A DNA stretch of 64,000 nt from assembly GCF_900155565.1 (NCBI RefSeq), contig NZ_FUHM01000002.1, positions 2,232,001-2,296,000 of the forward strand, in the 5' to 3' direction. Source of the stretch: Anaerosalibacter sp. Marseille-P3206. Lineage in GTDB: Bacteria; Bacillota; Clostridia; Tissierellales; Sporanaerobacteraceae. Below, one piece after another: positions 33,707 through 42,236 of the stretch (its first letter is position 1; every line of letters starts with the position of its first letter). Under the pieces are notes generated by a model, which was not told the DNA's origin, did no database searches, and saw nothing but the letters and a program-made list of their open reading frames with translations. Both the position numbers and the translations under genes were made by a program.

Positions 33707-35102
33707 AGAACTAAAGAGAATGATAAGAGTTTTTACAGCTATGTGTATTCTTTTTGTAGTTTTGATAGTGTATCTAAGTTGTTTTCAAGTATTTACAGCA
33801 CCTAAAATAAAGAACAATAGTTACAACAAAAGACTTTGGATAGATGAAGAAAATATATTACGTGGAATGATACTTGATAGAAATGGTAAAATTTTAGCCT
33901 ATAGTGAAAAAACAGAAGATTCATCTATTAGACATTACAACTATGGTAGTCTTTATGGTTATATTATAGGATATAGTTATAGGGAATATGGAAAGGCTGG
34001 TTTAGAGGCAACTTATAACAATGAACTATTAAATCTTAAGGAAAGTGCAACTTTAAATGAAATAAAGAAGATTATAGAGCCAAATGGAGAAGGTAATAGC
34101 TTAAAACTTACACTAGATCATGGTTTACAGGAGATGGCAAATGGACTGTTGAAAGGTAAAAAAGGGGCCATTGTATTGATGAATCCTCAAACAGGAGAAG
34201 TTTATGCAATGGCTAGTCAACCAACTTTTAATTCTAGTACACTTAAGGAAGACTGGAAAAGGTTGGTCGAAAATCCTGATAGTCCTTTTATAAATAGGGC
34301 AACTAGTGGACTTTATGCACCTGGTTCTACCTTTAAAGTTGTTACTTCAGTTGCCAGTCTAGAAACACCAAATGTAGAAACAAATTATGATTGTAGTGGT
34401 TCAATCAAGATAGATGGGTATAAATTAAAGGACTATGGTGGAAAGGCTCATGGAAAATTGGATTTAGAAGAAGCATTGGTTAAATCGTGTAACTCATATT
34501 TTGCACAAATGGGTATTCAAGTTGGGAAAAATAAGCTTGGTGAAGTTTCTGAGAAGTTTATGTTAAACAATCAAATACCATTTGATTTACCTGTAAAAAA
34601 ATCTTCATTTCCATATAAGGAAGGTATGGGCAAAACTGATTTAGCAGCATCTAGCATTGGTCAAGGGAAAGTACTTGTTACACCATTGAATATGGCCCTT
34701 GTTGCCTCAGCTATAAGCAATGGTGGAGATATGGTAAAGCCAATATTAGTTAAGGAGATTATATCTCCTGATGGAAAGGTAATAAAAACTAATTATACTG
34801 AGACGATTTCTACAGTTACAAATAGTTTAGTGGCAAATGAGCTAAAGGATATGATGGTAGAGGTAGTAAAAAGGGGAACAGGTACAAATGCTAGGATAAA
34901 AAACATAAAAGTAGCTGGAAAAACAGGAACTGCTGAAAATGCATCTGGCAAGACTCATGCTTGGTTTATAGGATTTGCACCAGCAGATAATCCTAAGTAT
35001 GCCATAAGTGTTATTTTAGAAGAAGATGGGACTACAGGTGGTAAGAGTGCAGCGCCTATAGCTAGAAAACTTATGATTGAAGCTTTAAATAGGATAAAAT
35101 AA
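33699..35102 (+). CDS. Class B penicillin-binding protein (transpeptidase)
   Basis: A 467-residue protein; ATG 33699 follows AGGTGGAG and overlaps the end of the SEDS gene. There is one N-terminal membrane anchor (residues ~11-32, FTAMCILFVVLIVYLSCF). A dimerisation region (RGMILDRNGKILAYS) and then a transpeptidase domain follow, with GSTFK (catalytic Ser about 210), SCN near 263 and KTGTAEN near 407. It cross-links peptidoglycan at the outer membrane face and would pair with the upstream polymerase. It lacks the PASTA domains seen in many FtsI-type proteins and resembles the mycobacterial PbpA arrangement. Confidence 0.93.
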   Translation: MDKELKRMIRVFTAMCILFVVLIVYLSCFQVFTAPKIKNNSYNKRLWIDEENILRGMILDRNGKILAYSEKTEDSSIRHYNYGSLYGYIIGYSYREYGKAGLEATYNNELLNLKESATLNEIKKIIEPNGEGNSLKLTLDHGLQEMANGLLKGKKGAIVLMNPQTGEVYAMASQPTFNSSTLKEDWKRLVENPDSPFINRATSGLYAPGSTFKVVTSVASLETPNVETNYDCSGSIKIDGYKLKDYGGKAHGKLDLEEALVKSCNSYFAQMGIQVGKNKLGEVSEKFMLNNQIPFDLPVKKSSFPYKEGMGKTDLAASSIGQGKVLVTPLNMALVASAISNGGDMVKPILVKEIISPDGKVIKTNYTETISTVTNSLVANELKDMMVEVVKRGTGTNARIKNIKVAGKTGTAENASGKTHAWFIGFAPADNPKYAISVILEEDGTTGGKSAAPIARKLMIEALNRIK

Positions 35103-35139
35103 TTTTAATTAAATTTTATTTATATAGGGAGGAATTATT

Positions 35140-36945
35140 ATGGATATTGAAAAAACAGGTTTATTAGAAAGAGAAGAGATCCCTGTAAAGTATAAATGGG
35201 ATTTAGAGTCAATGTATGCAAATAATGAATTATGGGAAAAGGATTTTGAAAAGGTAAAAACTTTAGCAAATGAAATTGAAGTTTACAGTGGAAAAACAGT
35301 AGAAAGTAGTAAGAATTTATTAGATGTTTTGGTGTTAAAAGATGAATTATATAGACTATCTTACAATGTATTGGTGTATGCAAGAATGAGATCTGATGAA
35401 GATAGTAGAAACAGTACTTATCAAGCCCTTACAGACAGGGCTATGGGTTTGGCAGCTTTGGTACAAGAGAAAACTTCTTTTATAGTACCAGAAATACTTT
35501 CTCTAGATGAAAGTGAAATGGAAAAGTATATAAATGAGCAAAAGGATTTAGAAGTATATAGACATTTCTTAGATACAATCTTAAGAAAAAAAGAACATGT
35601 ATTATCTCAAAGAGAAGAAGCCCTATTAGCTCAAATGTCAGAAGTAAGTGAATCACCACAAAATACTTTTTCAATGTTAAATAACGCAGATATTAAATTC
35701 CCAAGTATTGTAGATGAAAATGGAAATGAAGTAGAAATAACTCATGGAAACTTTATACCATTTATGGAAAGCAAAGATAGAAGGGTGAGAAAAGATGCTT
35801 ATGAAAATCTATATCATACCTATGGAAACTTTAAAAATACTTTTGCTTCTACATTAAATGGTTGTGTTAAGAAAAATATTTTTTATGCTAAGGCAAGAAA
35901 TTATAACTCAAGTATAGAAGCATCTTTAGATGAAAACAATATACCTGTATCTGTATATGATAATTTACTTAATTCAATAAATAACAATTTAGATGCAATG
36001 CATAAATATATCAGTATTCGTAAAAGAGCATTAGGAGTAGATGAACTTCACATGTATGATATATATACTCCTATAGTTAAAGATACTGATATAAAAGTTC
36101 CTTATGAAAAGGCACAAGAGGTAATCATAGAAGGACTACATCCTCTAGGAGAGAATTATTTAGAAGTATTAAAAGAAGGATTCAACAATAGATGGATTGA
36201 TGTGTATGAAAACAGAGGTAAAAGAAGTGGAGCTTATTCTTTTGGGACATATGATTCTAAACCTTTTGTACTATTAAACTATCATGAAACTCTTGACAAT
36301 GTATTTACAATTGCTCATGAAATGGGACATTCTATTCATAGCTATTTTACAAGAAAGAATCAACCATATATTTATGGAGGATATAGTATATTTTTAGCCG
36401 AGATAGCTTCTACTACTAATGAAGCTCTTTTGATGGATCATATGCTTAAAAATGCAAAAGATAATAGTGAAAAATTGTATTTACTAAATCATTATTTAGA
36501 CCAATTTAAAGGTACTATTTATAGGCAAGCTATGTTTGCAGAATTTGAAAGAGATATCCATGAATATGTTGAAAATGGAGGCGCACTAACAGCAGATTAC
36601 TTATGTGATAGTTATAAAAAATTAAATGAAAAATACTATGGTCCTGATATGGTAATTGACGATGAAATAGCAATGGAATGGGCTAGAATACCTCATTTTT
36701 ATTACAATTACTATGTGTTCCAATATGCAACTGGTTTTTCATCTGCAATTTCGCTATCAGAGAAAATACTAAAAGAAGGTAGTGAAGCTGTAGATAGATA
36801 TATAGAGTTTTTAAGTAGCGGAGATTCAGATTATGCAATAAATGTACTTAAGAGAGCAGGAGTAGATATGACTACTAGCGAACCAATAGATAAGGCGTTG
36901 AAATTATTTGGTAAGTTAGTTGATGAAATGGATAAATTAATTTAG
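35140..36945 (+). CDS. pepF: Oligoendopeptidase F (M3 metallopeptidase)
   Basis: A 601-residue cytosolic zinc peptidase starting after GGGAGGAAT. The zinc site AHEMGHSIHSYF lies at about residues 391-402 (HExxH), with the third ligand Glu expected in IFLAEIASTTNEALL about 25 residues further on, as in the family. The N-terminal ~190 residues are the helical PepF extension. It degrades 7-17-residue peptides and would help feed the amino-acid fermentation genes nearby. Length equals that of other PepF enzymes. A terminator follows directly. Confidence 0.95.
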   Translation: MDIEKTGLLEREEIPVKYKWDLESMYANNELWEKDFEKVKTLANEIEVYSGKTVESSKNLLDVLVLKDELYRLSYNVLVYARMRSDEDSRNSTYQALTDRAMGLAALVQEKTSFIVPEILSLDESEMEKYINEQKDLEVYRHFLDTILRKKEHVLSQREEALLAQMSEVSESPQNTFSMLNNADIKFPSIVDENGNEVEITHGNFIPFMESKDRRVRKDAYENLYHTYGNFKNTFASTLNGCVKKNIFYAKARNYNSSIEASLDENNIPVSVYDNLLNSINNNLDAMHKYISIRKRALGVDELHMYDIYTPIVKDTDIKVPYEKAQEVIIEGLHPLGENYLEVLKEGFNNRWIDVYENRGKRSGAYSFGTYDSKPFVLLNYHETLDNVFTIAHEMGHSIHSYFTRKNQPYIYGGYSIFLAEIASTTNEALLMDHMLKNAKDNSEKLYLLNHYLDQFKGTIYRQAMFAEFERDIHEYVENGGALTADYLCDSYKKLNEKYYGPDMVIDDEIAMEWARIPHFYYNYYVFQYATGFSSAISLSEKILKEGSEAVDRYIEFLSSGDSDYAINVLKRAGVDMTTSEPIDKALKLFGKLVDEMDKLI

Positions 36946-36948
36946 TAT

Positions 36949-36975
36949 AAAAGGAGACCATTAGGTCTCCTTTTT
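36949..36975 (+). terminator. Intrinsic terminator after pepF
   Basis: AAAAGGAGACC and GGTCTCCTTTTT form a perfect stem with loop ATTA. Confidence 0.9.
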
Positions 36976-36991
36976 CAAAATAATTATAATA

Positions 36992-37020
36992 TTGACAAAG
37001 TGATTTATTTAGCATAAACT
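36992..37020 (+). promoter_or_regulatory. Candidate promoter of the riboswitch-sucCD transcript
   Basis: TTGACA (36992-36997), a 17-base spacer and TAAACT (37015-37020), about 50 bases before the first cobalamin riboswitch. Confidence 0.6.
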
Positions 37021-37059
37021 AGAGTTGGTTAGTGAAATAGTTATATGAAAATTAAATAC

Positions 37060-37260
37060 CGTTATGTTTATAAGTTTATTTATATAATTAATAGGGAAGT
37101 TGGGTGAAAAGCCCACGCAGCCCCCGCTACGGTAAGTATTTCTTCATTATGATTGAAGAGTGTTTATCAATATGCCACTGGATTTTTCTGGGAAGGCGAT
37201 AAACATATACTAAGCCCGGAGACCTGCTTATAAACAGTTTGCATTTTTCGGTGGGAAAAA
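37060..37260 (+). promoter_or_regulatory. Cobalamin riboswitch 1
   Basis: The conserved blocks are in order: GGGTGAAAAGCCCACGCAGC, CCCCGCTACGGTAA, GCCACTGG, GGGAAGGC and the B12 box AAGCCCGGAGACCTGC (37212-37227). This is the standard cobalamin aptamer architecture. It is followed at 37326-37349 by an intrinsic terminator, so it likely represses by transcription termination when cobalamin is bound. Confidence 0.93.
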
Positions 37261-37325
37261 TAGTAACAATATGTTGTAGGACTTTGTGTTTATATATAAA
37301 GTTTATATATTTGTGTATTTTTCTG

Positions 37326-37349
37326 CCGTTAAAAATTTAACGGTTTTTT
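37326..37349 (+). terminator. Riboswitch 1 expression-platform terminator
   Basis: CCGTTAAA and TTTAACGG with a very short loop, followed by TTTTTT. Confidence 0.75.
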
Positions 37350-37384
37350 ATATTTTTTGATACAAAATTAAATAAGAGGCTATT

Positions 37385-37565
37385 GGTGTAATAAAAATAC
37401 TTAAAAGGGAAGTTTGGTGAAATTCCGACACGGTCCCGCCACTGTAATAGATAGAAGCTTATCAAAACCACTGTGCATGAGCATGGGAAGGTGAAAGATT
37501 CGTTATTCTTAAGTCAGGAGACCTGCCAATAGTAGCAATGCTGTTTATTACTCACGAGGATGAGG
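37385..37565 (+). promoter_or_regulatory. Cobalamin riboswitch 2
   Basis: A second full aptamer: AAAAGGGAAGTTTGGTGAAA, CCCGCCACTGTAA, CCACTGTGC, GGGAAGGTG and the B12 box AAGTCAGGAGACCTGCC (37511-37527). Its sequence differs clearly from riboswitch 1 outside the conserved blocks, so this is not a recent duplication. There is no gene between the two. Its own terminator is at 37608-37634. Confidence 0.93.
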
Positions 37566-37607
37566 AGGTGTTATTAAATTAGTAGAGTTATCTACTTGTT
37601 AATTATG

Positions 37608-37634
37608 CCTTTCTGCCTTTAGAAAGGTTTTTTT
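37608..37634 (+). terminator. Riboswitch 2 expression-platform terminator
   Basis: CCTTTCT and AGAAAGG around a 6-base loop, followed by seven T, about 30 bases before the sucC start. Confidence 0.8.
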
Positions 37635-37665
37635 GTGTGAAAATTAAAAGGAATGGAGGATTAAT

Positions 37666-38826
37666 ATGAATATTCATGAATACCAAGCAAAGGAAATATT
37701 AAATGAATATGGGATACAGGTTCCAAGGGGGCAAGTAATATTTACTCCTGAAGAAGCTTTTAAGGCGGCATGGAGAATAGAAAGCGATGTAGCAGTTGTA
37801 AAAGCACAGATTCATGCAGGTGGTAGAGGAAAAGCTGGAGGAGTAAAAATAGCAAAGAGTATTGATGATGTAATGCTTCATGCAAATGAACTATTAGGGA
37901 AAAAACTAGTTACTCACCAAACAGGACCTGAAGGCAAAGAGGTAACACGACTATTGATCGAAGAAGGCTGCGATATAAAAAAAGAATATTATATAGGACT
38001 TACTTTGGATAGAGGCACATCTAGGATTGTTTTAATTGCATCTGAAGAGGGAGGAACCGAGATTGAAAATGTAGCTAAAGAGATGCCAGATAAGATATAC
38101 AAAGAAATAATAGATCCTGTTATTGGATTGACTCCTTTTCAAGCACGTCGCATTGGTTTTAATATTAATATTTCTAAAGAGCTTATGCAGCAATTTGTAG
38201 AGTTGTTACTAAATTTGTATCGTTGTTTTGTAGATAAAGATTGTACTATTGCAGAAATTAATCCTCTAGTAGTTACTGAAGATGGAAGAGTAATGGCATT
38301 AGATGCGAAAATGAATTTTGATTCCAATGGGTTGTATCGTAATAAAGATATATTAGATTATAGAGATTTAGAAGAGGAAGATGAAAAAGAAATTGAAGCT
38401 TCAAAATATGATCTTTCTTATGTATCACTAGATGGCAATATTGGTTGTCTGGTAAATGGCGCAGGTTTAGCAATGTCAACAATGGATATTATAAAATATT
38501 ATGGTGGAGAACCAGCAAATTTCCTAGATGTTGGTGGTGGTGCCACAGAGGAAAATGTTAAAGCGGCGTTTAAGATTATTCTTTCAGATAAACGCGTAAA
38601 TGGAATATTTGTTAATATCTTTGGAGGAATTATCAAATGTGATGTAATTGCAAATGGGATTGTTGAAGCTTGCAAGGATATAAAGGTCAAAGTGCCTATT
38701 GTAGTTAGATTGGAAGGTACTAATGTTGATGAAGGAATAGAAATACTTAACAATTCAGGATTAAATATTGTTACTGCAAATTCAATGGGTGAAGGTGCTA
38801 AGAAAATTGTTGAATTAGTAAAGTGA
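37666..38826 (+). CDS. sucC: Succinyl-CoA ligase (ADP-forming) beta subunit
   Basis: A 386-residue protein with GGAGG upstream. The N-terminus [20 protein letters not shown] and [16 protein letters not shown] are the ATP-grasp signatures of SucC. The C-terminal half has [18 protein letters not shown] and [18 protein letters not shown], which contact the alpha subunit's phosphohistidine. Length matches E. coli SucC (388). With SucD it interconverts succinate and succinyl-CoA with ATP. Other TCA genes are absent here, so it more likely serves a succinate/propionate branch. Transcription must pass two cobalamin riboswitches, which is unusual for this enzyme. A malate-CoA ligase role cannot be excluded. 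Confidence 0.9.
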   Translation: MNIHEYQAKEILNEYGIQVPRGQVIFTPEEAFKAAWRIESDVAVVKAQIHAGGRGKAGGVKIAKSIDDVMLHANELLGKKLVTHQTGPEGKEVTRLLIEEGCDIKKEYYIGLTLDRGTSRIVLIASEEGGTEIENVAKEMPDKIYKEIIDPVIGLTPFQARRIGFNINISKELMQQFVELLLNLYRCFVDKDCTIAEINPLVVTEDGRVMALDAKMNFDSNGLYRNKDILDYRDLEEEDEKEIEASKYDLSYVSLDGNIGCLVNGAGLAMSTMDIIKYYGGEPANFLDVGGGATEENVKAAFKIILSDKRVNGIFVNIFGGIIKCDVIANGIVEACKDIKVKVPIVVRLEGTNVDEGIEILNNSGLNIVTANSMGEGAKKIVELVK

Positions 38827-38839
38827 GGAGGGAATTTTT

Positions 38840-39736
38840 ATGAGTATATGGGTTAATAAGGATACATTGGTAATTGTACAGGGGATAACTGGTTCAACTG
38901 CTAGTTTTCATACAAAGGAAATGTTGGATTATGGAACAAAAATAGTAGGTGGTGTTACTCCAGGTAAGGGTGGAACAAAAGTACAAGGAGTTCCAGTGTT
39001 TAATACGGTTAAAGAAGCTGTAGAAGAAACTAATGCAAGCGTTTCTGTTATTTATGTTCCTGCTCCTTGGGCTCCAGATGCAATAATTGAAGCAGTTGAT
39101 GCTAAGTTGGATATGGTTGTTTGTATTACTGAACATATACCAGTGCAGGATATGGTAAAAGTTAAGAGATATATGGAAGGAAAGAAAACTCGTTTAATAG
39201 GGCCTAATTGTCCGGGAATAGTTATACCAGAGGAATGTAAAATTGGAATAATGCCTGGATATATTCACAAAAGAGGTCATGTAGGGATAGTATCACGTTC
39301 TGGAACCTTGACTTATGAAGCTGTTTATCAATTAAGCCAAAAGGGAATTGGACAGTCTGCAGCTGTTGGTATTGGTGGAGATCCCATAAATGGAACGAAT
39401 TTTATAGATGTTTTAAAGGCATTCAATGAAGATGAAGATACCAATGCAGTTATTATGATTGGTGAAATAGGAGGTACTGCAGAGGAAGAAGCAGCGCTAT
39501 GGATCAAAGAAAACATGTCAAAACCTGTAGTAGGATTTATAGCTGGTGCCACAGCACCAAAAGGTAAGCGTATGGGCCATGCTGGAGCAATTATTTCAGG
39601 AGGCAAGGGAACAGCAGATGAAAAAATAAGAATGATGAAGAAATGTGGAATAGAAGTAGCTGATACATGTGCCACAATAGGAGACACTCTTGTTGAAGTT
39701 TTGAAAGAAAAAGAATTGTTAGATTATTGTCTATAA
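38840..39736 (+). CDS. sucD: Succinyl-CoA ligase alpha subunit
   Basis: A 298-residue subunit 13 bases after sucC with GGAGGG upstream. The CoA-binding Rossmann part shows [20 protein letters not shown] (residues ~14-33) and [18 protein letters not shown]. The active-site phosphohistidine lies in [13 protein letters not shown] (here [10 protein letters not shown], His about 246), matching the E. coli position. Its last gene position in the operon and terminator at 39786 make a two-gene unit under the cobalamin riboswitches. Confidence 0.93.
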   Translation: MSIWVNKDTLVIVQGITGSTASFHTKEMLDYGTKIVGGVTPGKGGTKVQGVPVFNTVKEAVEETNASVSVIYVPAPWAPDAIIEAVDAKLDMVVCITEHIPVQDMVKVKRYMEGKKTRLIGPNCPGIVIPEECKIGIMPGYIHKRGHVGIVSRSGTLTYEAVYQLSQKGIGQSAAVGIGGDPINGTNFIDVLKAFNEDEDTNAVIMIGEIGGTAEEEAALWIKENMSKPVVGFIAGATAPKGKRMGHAGAIISGGKGTADEKIRMMKKCGIEVADTCATIGDTLVEVLKEKELLDYCL

Positions 39737-39785
39737 AAATGTATTGACATATATATATAAAACAAATATTATATCAATAATTAAA

Positions 39786-39826
39786 TAAAAAACATTTCGT
39801 CTTTTATATGGATGAAATGTTTTTTT
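39786..39826 (+). terminator. Intrinsic terminator after sucD
   Basis: An A-run with ACATTTC pairs with GAAATGT and a T-run across a 15-base loop. Confidence 0.75.
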
Positions 39827-39971
39827 ATCAGTTATTTAGTCCTATCATGAGAAAGGATAGTTTAAAAATAGACACGGAGACTAAAAAACGACACACATAG
39901 ATTGTTAATTTAATGGCATTGTAAGTATACATTATTCAATTGATATGTGAAAAATAAATCAATTAATAATG

Positions 39972-40022
39972 GTCAATTAAAAAATTAATGTCTATTTTCA
40001 GACTCTTGTTTTTTTAATTGAC
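39972..40022. promoter_or_regulatory. Long inverted repeat upstream of the sigma-54-type promoter
   Basis: GTCAATTAAAAAA (39972-39984) and TTTTTTAATTGAC (40010-40022) are perfect 13-bp arms with a 25-base spacer, 110-160 bases before the -24/-12 element. Position fits an enhancer-binding activator site; alternatively it may be a mobile-element relic. Confidence 0.4.
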
Positions 40023-40132
40023 TAATTTTACCTTTTATAAAATCTAGTTTAAAAAGGATGTAAATCAGTATTATTAGCGGTTTTGACTATATTATTTGCA
40101 AATTAATTATTTATAGATTATTATATATATTG

Positions 40133-40148
40133 TGGTATGATATTTGCA
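40133..40148 (+). promoter_or_regulatory. Candidate sigma-54 (-24/-12) promoter of the PrdC-like gene
   Basis: TGGTATG, four bases, then TTGCA: the invariant GG (40134-40135) and GC (40146-40147) are exactly 10 bases apart, as required. The start would be near 40158, upstream of the TTG start at 40194 and its GGAGG. In C. difficile the prd operon depends on PrdR, a sigma-54 activator, which agrees. Confidence 0.55.
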
Positions 40149-40193
40149 ACATACTTAATAGATGTTACATTAATTTTATGGGAGGTGAAGGCC

Positions 40194-41498
40194 TTGAAAA
40201 GAATGTCATTTATGTTAAAACAACATATAGGAGCACCATGTAATCCAATAGTTAAGGCTGGAGACGAAGTGAAGAGAGGACAATGTATTGCAGAGCCTTC
40301 AGGACTAGGTGCTAAAATATTTTCAAGTATTTCTGGTAAAGTAGAAACTGTTAATGATACTGAGATAGTAGTACTTGCAGATGATGTTCAAAACAAGGAT
40401 TATGTTAAAATAAAGGAATGTGATTCAATACTTGATACTATTTATGAAGCTGGGATAGTTGGAGCTGGTGGAGCTGGTTTTCCAACTCATATTAAGTTGA
40501 AAGCTGATATACCAGATGGTTATATAATAGCAAACTGTGTTGAATGTGAGCCAGCATTGCATCACAATATTAAATTACTAGAAGAAGACCCTGGTGTTGT
40601 AATAAGGGGTATAGAATATGCAATGAAGGTTACTAATGCTCCAAAAGCGTATATAGGAATAAAAGCTAAACATAAAAAAGCTATTGAAGCTATTAACAAA
40701 TATTTAGATGGCAATAAGGATATTGAAATCAAAGAATTAAAAGATATCTATCCAATGGGAGAAGAGAGAGCACTTATTCATGCTATACTTGGTATTTGGC
40801 TTGAACCAACACAATTACCACTAGAAGCTAAATGTGTAGTTATAAATGCTGAAACTCTTTCAAATATAACAAGAGCTGTTGAAGATAGAAAACCTGTTAT
40901 AGACAAAGACATGACTATTATTGGAAAAATAAAAGGTGGAAATGAGCCTCATATTTTATTCCAAGTACCTATTGGAACTCCTATTAAGGAATTAATTGAA
41001 GAATGTGGAGGAATAGATGGGGAATATGGAGAAGTAATCATTGGAGGACCATATACAGGCAAGGCACAAGATTTAGATAGTTCTTATGTTACTAAGACTT
41101 CAGGAGGGGCAATAGTTACTATACCTTTCCCTAAATATGAAGGCCCAATAGGTCTATTAGTTTGTGCCTGTGGTGCAAATGAAGAAAGACTAAGAGATGT
41201 TGCAGCTAAGATGGGTGCAGAAGTTGTTGGAGTTACAAAGTGTAAAAATGTTATAGATGTAAAAGGTGCAAATAAATGTAAGACTCCAGGAGATTGTCCG
41301 GGACAAGCTGAAGGAATTATCAAGCTAAAGAGAAGTGGAGCTAAGAGAGTTCTTATTTCAAACTGTAGTGACTGTTCAAATACAGTAATGTGTTGTGCAC
41401 CTAAGATGGGACTACCTGTATACCATCATACAGACCATGTATTTAGAACATTAGACTATCCATTGACAAGAAGATTACCTATGGAAGAAAACAAGTAG
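40194..41498 (+). CDS. prdC: PrdC-like electron-transfer protein (RnfC-related, proline reductase-associated)
   Basis: A 434-residue protein. TTG 40194 is chosen because GGGAGGTGA lies just upstream; an ATG at 40137 would lie inside the promoter. The N-terminal barrel-sandwich part (GAPCNPIVKAGDEVKRGQCIAEP) and the central VGAGGAGFPTHIKL with IIANCVECEP are shared with RnfC. The C-terminal part is cysteine-rich (LLVCACGANEERLRD, CKTPGDCPGQAEG, NCSDCSNTVMCCAPKMG) as in PrdC. PrdC is thought to deliver electrons to D-proline reductase. As I recall, some orthologues carry selenocysteine in this part; here all positions read cysteine. No prdA or prdB lies beside it, only a PrdA-like domain gene. 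Confidence 0.8.
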   Translation: MKRMSFMLKQHIGAPCNPIVKAGDEVKRGQCIAEPSGLGAKIFSSISGKVETVNDTEIVVLADDVQNKDYVKIKECDSILDTIYEAGIVGAGGAGFPTHIKLKADIPDGYIIANCVECEPALHHNIKLLEEDPGVVIRGIEYAMKVTNAPKAYIGIKAKHKKAIEAINKYLDGNKDIEIKELKDIYPMGEERALIHAILGIWLEPTQLPLEAKCVVINAETLSNITRAVEDRKPVIDKDMTIIGKIKGGNEPHILFQVPIGTPIKELIEECGGIDGEYGEVIIGGPYTGKAQDLDSSYVTKTSGGAIVTIPFPKYEGPIGLLVCACGANEERLRDVAAKMGAEVVGVTKCKNVIDVKGANKCKTPGDCPGQAEGIIKLKRSGAKRVLISNCSDCSNTVMCCAPKMGLPVYHHTDHVFRTLDYPLTRRLPMEENK

Positions 41499-41517
41499 TT
41501 GAAGGGAGGTTTTATAT

Positions 41518-42168
41518 ATGTCTATGAGTGCAGAATATGCAGAATCAGTAAAAAATGAAGTAGCTGCTGTTTGTTGTAGAACTGAAGAAGGTACAGTAAT
41601 TACACCAGAAAATTTAGAAGATCCAGCAATATTTCCAGATCTAGTAGATTCAGGACTTATGAATATTCCAGATAATTGTTTAAAGGTTGGAGAAGTTATT
41701 GGAGCAAAGATTACAAAGACTATTGACTCCTTAACACCAATTACTCCTGATATTGTAGAAGGAGCAAAAGCTATCGAAGGAGCTACAGATGTTGAAGTTA
41801 CAGATTCAGATGAAAAAGCTGTTTTAAAATTCAATAAAAAAGCAGGAGATATTATAAACCCTGAGGATTTAGAAAATCCAATGCATTTTGAAAAACTTGT
41901 AGATTCTCTTCTTATAGATTTAAATGATAGTGTACTTACAAGAGGGGAAGTTGTAGGAAAGAAATTAGCTAAAGATGTATTAGCTTTAACGCCTGTAACA
42001 GGAGATATGATCGAAGGATTTGTTGAAAAAGAAGTACCAGCACAAGAAGTAAAATCAACTCAAGCTTCTACTATAAAAGGCGGAGTAGTAAAGATTAAGA
42101 TTGGTGAAGGTAAAAATATAAACATAGAAATACCTGTTGGTATGAAAGGAAAAATTTCAATAAAATAA
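41518..42168 (+). CDS. Tandem-duplicated PrdA/PrdD/PrdE N-terminal-like protein
   Basis: A 216-residue protein 19 bases after prdC with GGGAGG upstream. It contains two copies of one ~75-residue module. The first (about 12-82) runs NEVAAVCCRTEEGTVI, NLEDPAIFPDLVDSGLM, then GEVIGAKITKTIDSLTPIT. The second (about 98-172) runs KKAGDIINPEDLENPM, FEKLVDSLL, then GEVVGKKLAKDVLALTPVT. The module resembles the N-terminal region of the D-proline reductase proprotein PrdA and the small proteins PrdD and PrdE. The CC pair is present only in copy one. There is no pyruvoyl cleavage site or selenocysteine, so it is not itself the reductase. Probably a partner or scaffold of PrdC. Confidence 0.65.
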   Translation: MSMSAEYAESVKNEVAAVCCRTEEGTVITPENLEDPAIFPDLVDSGLMNIPDNCLKVGEVIGAKITKTIDSLTPITPDIVEGAKAIEGATDVEVTDSDEKAVLKFNKKAGDIINPEDLENPMHFEKLVDSLLIDLNDSVLTRGEVVGKKLAKDVLALTPVTGDMIEGFVEKEVPAQEVKSTQASTIKGGVVKIKIGEGKNINIEIPVGMKGKISIK

Positions 42169-42194
42169 TACACAAGAGTGTTATCATATAGGTT

Positions 42195-42234
42195 AAAAAA
42201 AGGCTTCCTGAATCTTTCGATGGAAGCCTTTTTT
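42195..42234. terminator. Bidirectional terminator between convergent prd-like and pepC genes
   Basis: AAAAAAAGGCTTCC and GGAAGCCTTTTTT with a 13-base loop, ending at the pepC stop region. Confidence 0.85.
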
Positions 42235-42236
42235 AT

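Larger units (their letters stand above)
39737..40131. other. Intergenic region between sucD and the PrdC-like gene
   Basis: After the sucD terminator it holds a long inverted repeat (39972-39984 with 40010-40022) and AT-rich sequence before a sigma-54-like promoter. No open frame or RNA gene is recognised. Confidence 0.5.

Noticed and set aside
37060-37634. T-box or SAM riboswitch
   Set aside because: The conserved blocks and both B12 boxes fit cobalamin aptamers; no T-box sequence or SAM core is seen.
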